From Anoplolepis gracilipes (lineage: Eukaryota; Arthropoda; Insecta; Hymenoptera; Formicidae), in assembly GCF_047496725.1 (NCBI RefSeq), contig NC_132970.1:22904001-22968000 (forward strand): a stretch of DNA of 64,000 nt, read 5' to 3'. Positions 12,904 through 25,709 of the stretch are shown one piece after another. The position numbers and the translations under genes are program-made. Below the pieces are notes generated by a model. It was given only the letters and a program-made list of their open reading frames with translations. It did no database searches and had not been told where the DNA came from. The stretch's first letter is position 1, and every line of letters begins with the position of its first letter.

Positions 12904-14741
12904 GAAAGATAATGCGAAATTTCTTTTTGATGCCTACATATAAAACAAAATAATTTTTGGATTTATAATAGATTTCTAACGACGTAAACAAGAAGGAAAT
13001 ATTTCCTTCGAAGATGTTAAGATTTTTTAATTAAAGAGGTTGAAATCTATTATAAGAGATTAATTGATTTACCGCGACCCAACTCTTGTGCCATTGACTC
13101 TGAATGAATAAATTCTCTAAATTTTGTAAATTACGTTTAGCCAGGCATCAAACTTAGAGTAACGAACTGATGTTTAAAACATTTCTCTATTAATACACTC
13201 AATAATCACTTGATCTTTGAATCACGATAACTAAAGATATGCAAACTGCTTCGTCTCTAATCTAATCCATTATTATGGGAAACAGTGACAAGAAAAAGAA
13301 AAAAAGAGAACAACCATTGGTCTCGAGAGCTGGAAATCGCAGCGATTTCTTGACTCCAAGAGTCGAGCGCTCCGGTTACGTGAGCGACGTAACGTACGCA
13401 CGTGACGTTTATCGATTTCTATGCAAGATCGCGTGGAAGGGGCGTATGTACGTCCGTTGATCGAAACTTCATTGTCTCTCACACAGCGCGAGCATGCGTG
13501 TCCGGTAAGGCGTGCACGAACTCGGCGTAAAAAAAAAAAGAAAGAAAAAAAAAGATTTGCGGTCGCGACGTGACACTGCGAGTTCGAGAGACGCGTCTTT
13601 CCGCTCGCGTTTCTGTTTGCTCGACGTATACGTACGTGTATTTGCTTCGTATATTCCGTGTTTAATCCTTTCGCTTCCGACGTCCTCGATCATCGAAGCA
13701 CACTTTTTCTTCATTTGTAAATACGCAAATGTAGTTTAGAAACGCCCGATACCGTTGTTTTCGGCTTTTATGGACGCGTCCTGCGTTACAATGTGAGTCA
13801 CTTTTAGTTATTTTCGGATTGAATAATAAATTCGCGAAATTATTTGACTAGTAAAAGATCCGTTACTAAGAGTGTTTTCTCCTTTTCTATTTAGTAAATT
13901 TAGTAATTAATTAACACATAAAAATAGATATACATATAGGTACTTTACATTATGTAAACATTTCTAAATAATTTTTGAAATGTACATAATTATTTAAAAG
14001 TATAAACAATAAAAGATTTATATACTCTTTTTTTAAGTAAATCTAATCTGTCGGAGAAAAAAGGCACTTGCAAGGAATGACTTGGATAATTATCAGCAAA
14101 TTTAAAAACTGATGTGTAAAAAAATTTTTTTACACGCGCATACATCAACCATACTTTGAGCATTATTTCTCCCGCATGATTCGCCAGATTCAGTCGTGTT
14201 TTATTAAAAAAAAAAAAAAAAAAAGCTACTTGAGATCGTTGCAGACCGTGCAGGCGGCAGTCGCGTTAAATTCGACGACCGAACGAGAGAACTCGCATAC
14301 CGGTAACGAGCCGCCGGGAGGACTCTCGGCCGAAGAAATATTTGGAGGCTCGCGTCAGAGAGTACCGTTAGCTTAGGGCGCCCGCCGATCGGCGATTTTT
14401 CGCGAAATTCGTTTCTTCGCCGAGTCGCAAATTTCGCGCCCAGGTCACGACTCCGAACGAACGGCAAGCAGATGTGTATATGTGTACTGGTTTGTGCATT
14501 TTCTTGCCGCGCGCGCACGGCCGAAAGGAGTCCGCGCACGTATTCGCTTCTCTCTCGTTAATTAGTCACCGCTTGTTTGCCCTCGCGAACCCTATTACCA
14601 ACGTGAGCAGACGGTCAATTATTTCGTCATCGTCGCCGCTTGAACTTCGGACGTCGCGCACGATCGTCGCGAACGGTCATTGATCGCATCGATCTCTCGA
14701 GGTTTTGCGAGAGACGCAGAAAAAGATGTTAAAGCGCGATA
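11538..14741. other. Non-coding spacer with a CpG-rich block next to copy 4
   Basis: AT-rich DNA with an (AC)-rich tract at about 12,274-12,327, a run of 32 T at 12,869-12,900 and a short purine-rich stretch at 13,530-13,556. CpG-rich sequence occupies 13,320-13,700 and about 14,220-14,735. An A run sits at 14,206-14,223. No exon was recognised. Confidence 0.55.
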
Positions 14742-14743
14742 TA

Positions 14744-15306
14744 GGGTAAGATGGCTATAGGTTTTTAAAATGCAAAAAACATACTTTTATTTTTCTTATT
14801 TTTTAATAATGTTTGACATATTATCTTCCCTGAAGCTTCAATTACGTAATATCATCGAAATTAAAAGGAAAATATTTAATAGAAATTTTATATTATATCA
14901 AAATAGTACAACGTAAGCATTGGCCACCTTACCCAAGTTTTAAAGAAAAGATGACCGTAGGGACGGAAAGACGGCCGTAATATTGATAAAAAAATAGTGA
15001 AAACGAAAATAAAAATTATAGGTCATGTAACAATTTACATATCTTTATAATATGTCTAACGTCGATTACGATAGCTCAACTGTAATTTATTCGACGTTGT
15101 AACAGTTTTTAGTGGACAAATGAAAAACTTTGCAGGTAGTCAAAAGTAAAAATATGATATAAGATTCACAATATCGTTATTTCGAACAATGTATGCACAT
15201 AAACTACTGTAAATATCGATTATCTTTGATAATGACTAAAAAAGCGCACTATGTAGCGATTATTGAAAAAAATTACAGCCTATGGCCATCATACCCTAGT
15301 TTACCT
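14744..15306 (-). mobile_element. TA-flanked inverted-repeat element, copy 4, reverse orientation
   Basis: TA precedes a left end that has lost about 8 bp (GGGTAAGATGGCTATAGG instead of GGGTAAACTCGGGTAAGATGG). The right end, CCATCATACCCTAGTTTACC plus T, is intact and followed by TA. The interior is full-length for the family, at 563 bp. Its insertion breaks the end of a CpG-rich block. Confidence 0.92.
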
Positions 15307-15308
15307 TA

Positions 15309-15625
15309 CTTATCGAATAGAGAGAAATTCAGTATTCGTAGAAAATAAGTTTGAAGGGGTACATTTATAAATTACTCGGTTTTTATACATGTAATATTAT
15401 ACGCAATGTAAAGTATTAGATGTCGAAATTCGTTATATGTTTTTTTTTTTTTTTTTTTTTAGATTTTTGCAGAAATACTTTCCGTGTAAGCACTACTCCC
15501 AGAAATGAATTTGTTTATTTTAGCTCGCATCTTGAGCAAACTAATAAGATGTGAACATCCCGTAATGGAAACACATATCCACGGCAGATTATATTCATAC
15601 GAGTCACTTTGTATAGATACAAAAT

Positions 15626-15659
<34 letters not shown>

Positions 15660-16184
15660 CAAAAGTATATATCGAAAAGAGACGAGATTATACGCGCGCG
15701 CGCGATTTTCAGCGGACGTTTTTTTGCGGTTTCCGCTCCAGATACAGACAACCAGGCCATATAACTCGCCTGCGCCGATTATGGCAGGACGGGCTTTTAC
15801 ACATGTCTCTCGTTATGCGTGTGTTTTCTCTCTCTTTCTCATGGTTGCTCACCTTTATAATCATATGGGTCCCAAAGATGGCCCTATTTTTATAAAGCTG
15901 GTCTGAAAAAAATAAATACATAATCACAATTGCATTAAAAGTTGAGTATTTTTATATTTTTATTTATTTGCGGTTGATTCGAATATACGAACAGTAAAGA
16001 AATATGTTAATTAAGTAATTAAATGATACAGAAAAAAAGAGATTACTCGAAATAATCACACACACAAGCGACAGTAATGAAATAAAAATACAGATAAAAT
16101 TTGATATTACTATATATATATATATTATTTAAATACTGAGAAATTTTATGTAAGATAAATTATATAAAACAGTAGTTTTGTTAA

Positions 16185-16256
<72 letters not shown>

Positions 16257-18818
16257 GTAAAATCTCGAGAGACAAATATTTCATTGTCAAAAGATTTTTA
16301 TATTTTTGATAGATACATTATTAAAATTATTAATTATATCAACTAATTATAAAGATTTTTGTTCTTGAAACTATAAAGGATTATTCCTTGGTGGATTATT
16401 TTAATCCCCGCCAAGAATTTATCTCTATATTCGTATCCGACTATCTCGTATACAAGTACCTGGCATGTTACCTTGCGATTTATTTAATCGTTTATCTCAT
16501 CATTACATACGTTTCGTGGAACGCGAATCACGTGCTCGCGGCAATACTCGAAATCGCGAGAGGAAGCCCGGCTTGAGATATTTTCGAGAGAGTCGCGTTA
16601 ATTTCCGGAGCGACAGCGAGCATTGCGGATCTCAAGGGCTCTCGCATTACGGACGTAATAATCCGCAAAAAAGACTGGAATTACCGACGTCTCTCTTTCT
16701 CTCTTTCTCTCTCTCTTTCTCTTTTCACTTGATCACGTCGCGGTCAGTAACGCGAGACCCCACGGAAATCTTGATACACCCACGTTCACGTGTAAAACGC
16801 TCTGTGCTATTTACATAACGTACAGTTACATGTGCCGTAGATTCGTATTATATATACATACATATATACATTGGTCGGACCATTTGTATATCACACATCA
16901 TTTCTTCCGTACGAACCAAGAACAGGTCCAATAATATCATTGATTTTTTAATTACGCAAAATGAGATCTTTTCTATTATATGATTAAATGATTCATTAGG
17001 GAAAATTTTTTTGATAAATATAGACGCGTGTGATAACATGTAATATGATATGACTGATTTATATAAAATTTGTATTTTTGCATGTGTGAACAATTTTGCA
17101 TTTTTGTTATCGATATCTGATTTCTTAAATTGATACCATCGATACCGATTTCAATATCGTCATGAAAATGTTGTTAAGTTTTTACGGCCTTGCATTCCCT
17201 TTCTCACAAGATATCCAAGGATATCCACACAGCGATTCATATTAATATTCAAGCGAAAGGTTAACTATGCAATCGTTGAATATAGTTAACTCTCTATCAA
17301 GCACTACTAACTTGTCTTATCTCCTATTATTATTTGTAAAACCTGATCAAAATTTACAATATTGTAAATACAATGCACTTTTCAGATATAAGTACTATCT
17401 ATATTTATTGCAATATATCATTGCGTTTAACATAAAAGATTAAGAAATAATTTTCTCGCCATGATTTATTTATCTGTAATTTTTGTATTATTTGTAAAAA
17501 TATATCACAAATCGTTATCTCACAAGCTTATTTTGGCGCAAAAAACTAATTAATCTAAAGATATCAATTTCCTTCAACGTAACATATATTGTTTCTCTAT
17601 TTTTCTATAATTTTAATGAATCGCTCTTGTTTTCCAAAGTCTAGTTATATTTCCTCTCGCCTCGCATCTTTTGCGAGAAATATAATTATCTCTTATCCTT
17701 GTATGATTTTCCGGATGCGCGACCTCTCCGCTCACACGCACTTTGCGTTGTTCACGCTCCCGCACTCGCGGAACCACCCCTTCCCACACACCCCCACACT
17801 TGGTAGAATATGTACACCTGTTGCGTTCTTGACGGTAATGCGCTTTCTCTCTTCATCCTTCGTCCTTTTTCCTTTTTTTTTGTATCGTCTGCATGCACTC
17901 GCGATACACGATGCACTCTGAAATGTGCATTGCGTGCGCACACGTTGTTAATATTTTTTTAATAACATATGTGTATAAATGTATATATATATATATTGCC
18001 TTGTTATTTATTGTAATAACTTTTAATCATAATTGCTTTTGTAATAAATTTTTCTGATGAATAGATATAGCTAAATTATATATAGAAAGCACAGTTGTAA
18101 ATCTCATTAAATTATATTTTAAGAAAAACAAAAAATTCACAGTTACTTATTTATAATGAATGAAATCATAAGGAATGATATACTTATGTGATACAATTAA
18201 TGAAATGTTATTAACAATTGTTATAGTTTATATGATTGTTTCCTTAAAATCTGAACAGAAATTTTGTTATTATAGTAAACAGGTTCCATATAAAGTAACC
18301 AGTTATACGTATACATCATCAATGTTAATTTTTTTCGCGAATATAAAGTGAAACCAATAACTTTGAATGGAAATTGAAATTAATAAATCAACATGAGGGA
18401 CGAATAATTCTATATATAGGAATGTCGTCGTCAATACTATCGGATCGCTTAACGCCGTTTAATATTAAACACGAATTATTTCGTGTTTTCTACCTCTCGT
18501 GGAAACGTGACTAATGCGCCGCTTCGTCACGAAGAATATCTTGACTCATGAATAAAGACCTTCCACTTCCGGTGTGTTAAATGCCCCGCGGTATAAAACA
18601 AGTAACAAAGGATGAATGACAGACGGACGAACGGACGCGAATGAAACGAGACACGAGAGGAGGAGAGCAAGGATTACACGTGGTAAGGACACGCGATGCA
18701 ATAATTTATATCCAGATTACGCACAGCTCATTGCGTTTTGCTCGATTTGCCGTTTGACTGCTGCGTTAACGATACGTAATTGTTTCTCGTGCTCGAAATA
18801 AATGCAGAACACAATTTG
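15309..18818. other. Non-coding spacer with a long CT microsatellite
   Basis: T runs lie at about 15,440-15,460 and 15,628-15,656. A nearly pure (CT)n tract of about 72 bp spans 16,184-16,255. A moderately CpG-rich patch covers 16,500-16,680, followed by a second pyrimidine tract to about 16,725. The reading frame passing through 15,505-15,906 is interrupted by a poly-Phe/poly-Lys homopolymer translation and has no domain. Confidence 0.5.
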
Positions 18819-19123
18819 TCATCTTGATAATTATTTGAAATTAGCATTTTACAAATAAAGTGTTTTTAATTGAGACTATGATTTTTAAATCAAGTCTATA
18901 AAAGTATACAATAGAGAATACATAATAAAAAATATAATAGCATTTATTTTTTATATACATAAAGATATTATTCTTTTATAATTCAAAATATATAAAATAT
19001 TGCCATTTTGTTAAATCTATTATTTATTAAAGCTTCTAAAATTAAGCACTAATCTTCATCTTGATAATTATTTGAAATTAGCATTTTATAAATAAAATAT
19101 TTTTAATTGAGACTATGATTTTT
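18819..19123. repeat. 68-bp direct repeat, two copies 237 bp apart
   Basis: Copies at 18,819-18,886 and 19,056-19,123 share TCATCTTGATAATTATTTG through GAGACTATGATTTTT with only about three substitutions. The 169 bp between them are AT-rich and unrelated to the flanks. The repeat may come from a local duplication. No transposon ends were found. Confidence 0.85.
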
Positions 19124-22100
19124 GCCAGGCTAACAAGGCTCACAATACGTACATTTAATGTTAAATGAAGAACACGAACATCGATCAGAAAGATCGCATG
19201 AAGCGCCGCCTCTATTTCTCTACCTGTTGTGTTGCATTGATCCTTGTGCACTCCTATGAGTCCCATTCTATTTCTCTTTCTCTCTCTCTCCCTCTCCCTT
19301 TCTTGTTTCTTCTGCGACACCGTTACATGTGATTCCATCGCGCCCAGCTGTCCGACAGTTGTGCAGGTGCGCGTGCACACGTGATTACTATACCGATCGC
19401 TTGACATTATGGTCAAGAATTAAAAAAACTCACCCCTATTAATAAACGCTAATAGAATTAATCTTCAATGAAAAGTTTGACAATCATAAAAACGATGAAG
19501 ATTTTATAGAAAAAATGCAAAAATTAATAAGAAAAAAAGTAAACGATATATATATATCGCGATATTTGATTTTGAATTGAGAATTCGAATTTTAATTTTA
19601 ATTTTGATTTTGATTTTAATTTTAAGTTTAATCTAAGTTTAATTGTAATTTCTGATTTCAATTTGGATTTTGATTCCAACTTAAAATTCTGGATAAAAAT
19701 AGATTGACAGGTTTGGTTTCAAGAAATTATAGATTTTATACTTTATGTAGGTATATATATATATATGTATATTATATTTATTATATTTTCTATATTTTTA
19801 TGGCGTTATTTAGTTCATTTCAGTTTAGTTTATTTTATTCTATAGGATATATTTTTCGATTATATTTGGTAGCATTAATAAGCGTACTCATATGGTTTTA
19901 TAGAATTCAAGATATGAAATGGTTATATGTAAATACGTAAAACATGTAAGCTGGAAGCCATCCTAAGCCGAAAGGCAAGGATTAAGAATATATAATAATA
20001 AAATAATATATATCGCGATATTTGGATCTACGATATATTTTATAATCAAAACTACCTACATATATGTATAAAATACATGTGAAAATAATTATTATTCCGA
20101 AACGCAGATTTTACATTTATAAACAAAATATATAGAATACATGTTTCCTGTAACAAAATGGAAAAACCTCTCGATTTCTCTAATTTAATTTCCATGATAT
20201 GATAGTCTATAAGTGACCATCTCACGCACCTAGTGGAATGATTAAATGATCAGAGCGAGTTCTTAAAAAGTTGATATGTTTTTTTTTTTTTACAGCAACA
20301 CGCCTTAAAGGCTTAATAGATCCGATCGAACGTGGACGTTTAATCACGCCTCTCCCCGGTAGCAGTCGCCGAATGGAAAACGCGCGACTTTTACCGCACG
20401 GGCGATATTTCACAAGTCCACTTATCCGACCTTATCAGATGCTGAATACCCGTCCTAGACGTGCCTGTATGTAAATCGATCCGTCATCGATCTCTCGTGC
20501 GAGAGCTACGCCGAGAGCGTTGCCCGTGAGAGTACACGACACAGCCGGTTGCCTCATAGAGACAACATCATTGCACACATGATCTACCTACGCGCCCTAT
20601 AACAGAGAATTTATGGTACAACACGTAGGTTAAAAGGGATAGAGAGGGTGCGAGAGAAAGAGAAAGAGAGCAGGCTCTCCGTGTAACTACCCTTGACGTG
20701 CAAGTATCTTACGATTGTCGCTCTCTATGAAACACACGCGTACGTGCTTTCCAGTTCTCGTGGCGGAAATCGTTAAAAGATGGATGAATTGCAATTACAA
20801 CGCTACAAATTATCCCCCTTTGCGATTGAGCAGGCGAAATATACGTTCCTGTCGGTTGCATGGACCCGGGAACTCTCGAAGAGACCCCGGTCTCCAAGTC
20901 TATTCTGTGATTTCTCTCTCTTTCTCTCTCTGCCAGAATTGTCGAACAGGACAAGCCGGTACTACGTTCTATCCTCGACATGGGATCGTGATAAATTTCT
21001 TCTGCCGCCTCGCTCTTCACAATATACCTCGCTCTCTCACTTCCTCCGCGCCTCTTCCTTCCTCCGTCTATTTCCAGTTCTCGCGTTATATCCGTCCTAG
21101 CACCATTCAGGCTAAGACTTTTTCTTCGCCTGTTCTGCCCGCCGGTTTCTCTGAATGACCGTGCCTCTCCTTTGGTTCGAGCGTACTCTCTTATATACCT
21201 GTATATATATATATGCGTGTGTGACGATGCGAACAACGCATAAGCGAACACACTCGCGGATTCTCGTCGGCAAAAGCAAGACACTGCATCCGTGTATGCA
21301 AGTTCGCGTATATGTGGAGAAATCTCAGCTCGGTAACCTTGGCTTTCTTCGACTCCCACTGTCGTCAAGAACCTCTACACCCATGCCGATCTTCCCTTTT
21401 CGTGACTGAACTGTAACGACTTGTTGACGAGCGGTAAAGGAGTCACGAAGATTCCCTTCATTTTCTCTTCAAATCGAAACGACTGTCGATATTATTGTGA
21501 TCAAAAAATTCTTGAACAAAATTAAAAATTTTTGAGTAAATAATTAAAAAAAGAAAAGAATTATCTAGCCGCAATATTTGACGATGTTAGTGTATTATCA
21601 TTATTTAATATTTTGTTTCGTAAAAAAATAATAAATATATTATTCATAAATGGACTACAAGTACTAACGTGTAGCTCGGTAAGTAGCTTAAGATCTAATA
21701 CGATTATATGTTGAGTATACGAAGCCTTATTATATTGTTGTTTGTTCTGCATCAATGCCGACAGTTGCACGCATCATGTCGCAATTAGATGTAACGCATC
21801 GACGTATACCTACTCATTCAACTTTTCAAATCGTTTCTACTCGCGTGGCATGATAAATCGATGAATCATGTGATATGTCTGTCCAATCACATTTGCACAG
21901 TCAGACCACTAGATGTGATTAGTCCTCAAATTACGACTTTGTTTGTGCTTATGATTTGCACTTCTTGCTACAATTCTCTTATTATGTAAATAAAATATTT
22001 TTCAAAAAGTCAATCTTGGAATAGATCGTTTGATAAATTTGAGATCAAAATTGTTTTCATAAATAACTAACTCTTAAAAAATTTCATAAATTTACTTCTC

Positions 22101-23143
22101 TATTTTTTTATGATATTTATAATAATATACATTTATGTATTTATGTTATTCGGAATTAAACTTATCAAATTTATCGATATATTAAATCTCGAAAATAATC
22201 AAACTCTTCTTAGCGTTCCTCTCAACGCTATCGATCGTTATAAGTTATCGCAAATACTGTAATATTTAAACGTTATCATTTTACGTCATGCTCGACTTGG
22301 TTCGCACGACAGCCAATTTAACTGGTACGCTAAATCGCATCGACTTGGGCGCGATTTAACTCAAGATACGTAACGATACGCCTGATGTTGCTCTCGGCGG
22401 ATCGACTAGCGAAAATCGAGATCGCGGGACACTGGAATCTCGCGGCATTTCGCAAAGCCAGTATATCGGGAACACACACACACATACACGCATACACGCA
22501 TGCAAGGTCCTCACCAGCTCCTTGCATCCTTCCTTCTCCCTCTTTTCTCTCTTTGTCTCTCTCATTTCCTTACTCTCCTCTTTCTCTCTCATTTTTTTCT
22601 TTCTCTCCCGCTCTCACCAGGTTGAAGGAGACGTGTGTGTTCAGCAGGCACGCATTTAGCTCACGCACGCACGCACACGCACATCGCGTAACGCACAGGA
22701 CGGCCTTCGCTGCGAATAATTATGTAGGGGATTTTTCAGTCGCTATACTTCGCCTCCCTTCGTCTTTCTTCCTCTCTCTCTCTCTCTCTTTCCCTCTCTC
22801 GCTCCTACCTCTTCTCGCGTCTCTCTTCGACCTCAACGAACTGGTCTCGCAAACTTGGAGAGGAGAGAAGACTCGCTCGCGCTCGTCATCGCGCGCGCGA
22901 GAGAGTTCGTTCCCCGTGCAAGCCGGGAACGATCGGTACGCACATCGCCGCGAACTGCCGTCGGACTGGTTCGGAACAGGAACGAGAAGCGCTTCTTCGC
23001 GGTTCGTGGTGCGGTCGTAACGAGACGCGCTCTCGGGGATACGTCGAGATTGCGCGCGCGCGACCACTCCGCTCGACAAATTCTGCTCAGCACGAATTTC
23101 TAATAAATATATCCCTCGTTAGAAATGCGTGAAACCGACGCAT
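19124..23143. other. Non-coding spacer with two large CpG-rich blocks
   Basis: Degenerate 6-bp repetition of the GATTTT/AATTTT type runs over about 19,565-19,680. Blocks at about 20,300-21,420 and 22,290-23,110 are clearly richer in GC and CpG than their surroundings and hold the longest open frames of the window (219 and 211 codons). Those translations are rich in Arg, Ser and Leu, include runs from CT and TA microsatellites, and resemble no family I know. The blocks could be regulatory DNA, but nothing decisive is visible. Confidence 0.5.
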
Positions 23144-23145
23144 TA

Positions 23146-23696
23146 GAGTAAACTAGGGTATGATGGCCATAGGCTGTAATTTTTTTCAATAATCGCTACA
23201 TAGTGCGTTTTTTTTTTTAGTCATTATCAAAGATAATCGATATTTACAGTAGTTTATGTGCATACATTGTTCGAAATAACGATATTGTGAATCTTATATC
23301 ATATTTTTACTTTTGACTACCTGCAAAGTTTTTCATTTGTCCACTAAAAACTGTTGTAACGTCGAATAAATTACAGTCAAGCTATCGTAATCGACGTTAG
23401 ACATATTATAAAGATATGTAAATTGTTACATGACCTATAATTTTTATTTTCGTTTTTACTATTTTTTTATAAATATTACGGCCATCTTTTCCTTAAAACT
23501 TGGGTAAGATGGCCAATACTTATGTTGTACTATTTTGATAATATAAAATTTCTATTAAATATTTTCCTTTTAATTTCGATAATATTACGTAAAGCTTCAG
23601 GGAAGATAATATGCCAGACACTATTAAAAAAGAACAAAAATTAAAATATGTTTTTTGCATTTTTAAAAACTATGGCCATCTTACCCAAGTTTACCC
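23146..23696 (+). mobile_element. TA-flanked inverted-repeat element, copy 5
   Basis: TA then GAGTAAACTAGGGTATGATGG opens the element. CCATCTTACCCAAGTTTACCC then TA closes it. It has the orientation of copy 1 and is 551 bp long. One internal segment (the GTCCCTAGGGACGG-type stretch before CCTTAAAA) is shortened. It lies directly after the CpG-rich block at 22.3-23.1 kb. Confidence 0.93.
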
Positions 23697-23698
23697 TA

Positions 23699-25136
23699 TT
23701 CTGTGGGAACTCATAAGTTATTAACTCAATTTATTCTATTTTTATTTGCGATAATATACTATAATTTTTGATAGTTTACATACAAATAAGTTTGACCAAA
23801 TCAAAGAAATTGCCTAAAAAGATTGTCAAACTGACAATAAGAATTCTAAAAGGAATTCTGCTGAAAGCATACCCGATTAAATAAAATAATAAACATTGCT
23901 ACAAATGTGCCGAGATAAAAAACTTTTATGCTTGTAAAATTGAAAATTGTAATACAAAAATTATTGATATAAAATGAAGGTAAAATTCTTAATAATTTAG
24001 GAATTTGCACGGAATGATAGTTAGCTTCATGTATGTAAATCCTCGTTATTTATTTGAGTTCTTTATCAGTACCGGTTCTAAACTCATAAATTTTATGATA
24101 CATGGACATATGCCGGAAATTAAAAATAAATTTTAGCATTAAAAAGAATAAATTGAATATTTACAATTTGTATACTCAATTTAATTTTTAAAAAATTTTA
24201 TTTTATATTTATTGTATTTATATACTTCTGTATTATTATATATATCTATATTATTTCTACATTATTTATTAATATTGAGTTTTGGCAAATTTTATTAATT
24301 AATGTATTGTGCATTAATATATACAACCGCGTTTAACATTTAAATGTGACATTAAATAAAATCATAGGGGTATATATTAAGATGTTTTGATAGTTATATA
24401 ATGAAAACATTAAAAGATAATACAAACTCATTACATTAATGTTTCCTCCTTAATCACATAATTCTTCCTTGAAAGCGGAAAGGTTAAAAACAAAAGTCAT
24501 CGTTGTATAGATTTTTTTAGTCCGAGACAGGAAGGAAAATAGTGTCGGTGATTATGAAATATAAGGAAAGAAAAGATACTCATACCTGGAATTACGCGAT
24601 GGTTATTTTTAATGTAACTTTTCGTTATTTATTTTTTTGTATATTCTTTTTGCGTTCACTTAATCTCTGGCACAATCTTTTCACCTTCAAGACTTTCATA
24701 AATAAGTACTTCACGCAATTATATTCTAGTGTGTACGTTAATTGATCGATCGACCGATACACCGGACGGAACTTTCTCGCTTTTATTATCTTTCATCGCC
24801 AAGTTCGTGAATAAACTCCGACTATCTCTGAAAAATTCCGATTATCTCGCCGTTGACAAATTGATGGGTGCATCATGAAAAATCGTCGAATTACGTGGTT
24901 CTTGCCGCAGAAATCGCATGACATTTCAGAATTTCTTCTCTCCATTCTCTCCTTCCTCTTTTCTTTTTTCCCCTTCCCATCTATGTTTGATGCAACGGTC
25001 GTGAAAACGAGGAATTAATGCGTTCTATGCATTCGCGCAAAAACCACCGCAATCTTGCGACCGTTTATTCTGACAATTTTTCTCCGATCTTTCATTCTCG
25101 CAATAATTCATCACTCGCCGACTGGTTTCGATTGAA
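23699..25136. other. AT-rich non-coding spacer between copies 5 and 6
   Basis: Very AT-rich from 23,700 to about 24,740, then mixed composition with pyrimidine-rich stretches near 24,935-24,980. No splice-site pair, RNA gene or repeat boundary was recognised. Confidence 0.5.
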
Positions 25137-25138
25137 TA

Positions 25139-25709
25139 AGGTAAACTCGGGTAAGATGGCCATAGTTTTTTAAAATGCAGAAAACATATTTTTATTTTTA
25201 TTATTTTTTTAATAGTGTTTGGCATATTATCTTCCCTGAAGCTTAAATTACGTAATATTATCGAAATTAAAAGGAAAAGATTTAATAGAAATTTTATATT
25301 ATCAAAATAGTACAACATAAACATTGACCATCTTACCCAACTTTTAAGGAAAAGATGACCACAGGGACGGAAAGATAGCCATAATATTTATAAAAAAATA
25401 GTTAAAACGAAAATAAAAATTACAGGTCATGTAACAATTTACATATCTTTATAATATGTCTAACGTCGATTACGATAGCTTAACTGTAATTTATTCGACG
25501 TTGTAACAGTTTTTAGTGGACAAATGAAAAATTTTGCAGGTAGTCAAAAGTAAAAATATGATATAAGATTCACAATATCGTTATTTCGAATAATGTATGC
25601 ACATAAACTATTGTAAATATCGATTATCTTTGATAATGACTATAAAAGCGCACTATGTAGCGATTATTGAAAAAATTACAGCCTATGGCCATCATATCCT
25701 AACTTTTTA
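25139..25709 (-). mobile_element. TA-flanked inverted-repeat element, copy 6, reverse orientation, decayed right end
   Basis: TA then AGGTAAACTCGGGTAAGATGG marks the left end. The right inverted repeat has decayed to CCATCATATCCTAACTTTTT, and the flanking TA is lost. The interior is full-length and close to copy 4. A 99-codon open frame on the minus strand starts inside the element and continues into flanking DNA. It has no transposase motif. Confidence 0.88.

Noticed and set aside
15505..15906. 133-codon open frame on the plus strand
   Set aside because: It contains a poly-Phe run from a T29 tract and has no conserved features.
20709..21368. 219-codon open frame on the minus strand, longest in the window
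   Set aside because: It overlaps frames on the other strand in a CpG-rich block, contains Ile/Tyr repeats translated from a (TA) tract, and shows no domain or splice context.
22385..23020. 211-codon open frame on the plus strand
   Set aside because: Built largely from CT-repeat translation (Ser/Leu runs) and Arg-rich CpG sequence. Frames of similar length occur on the opposite strand.
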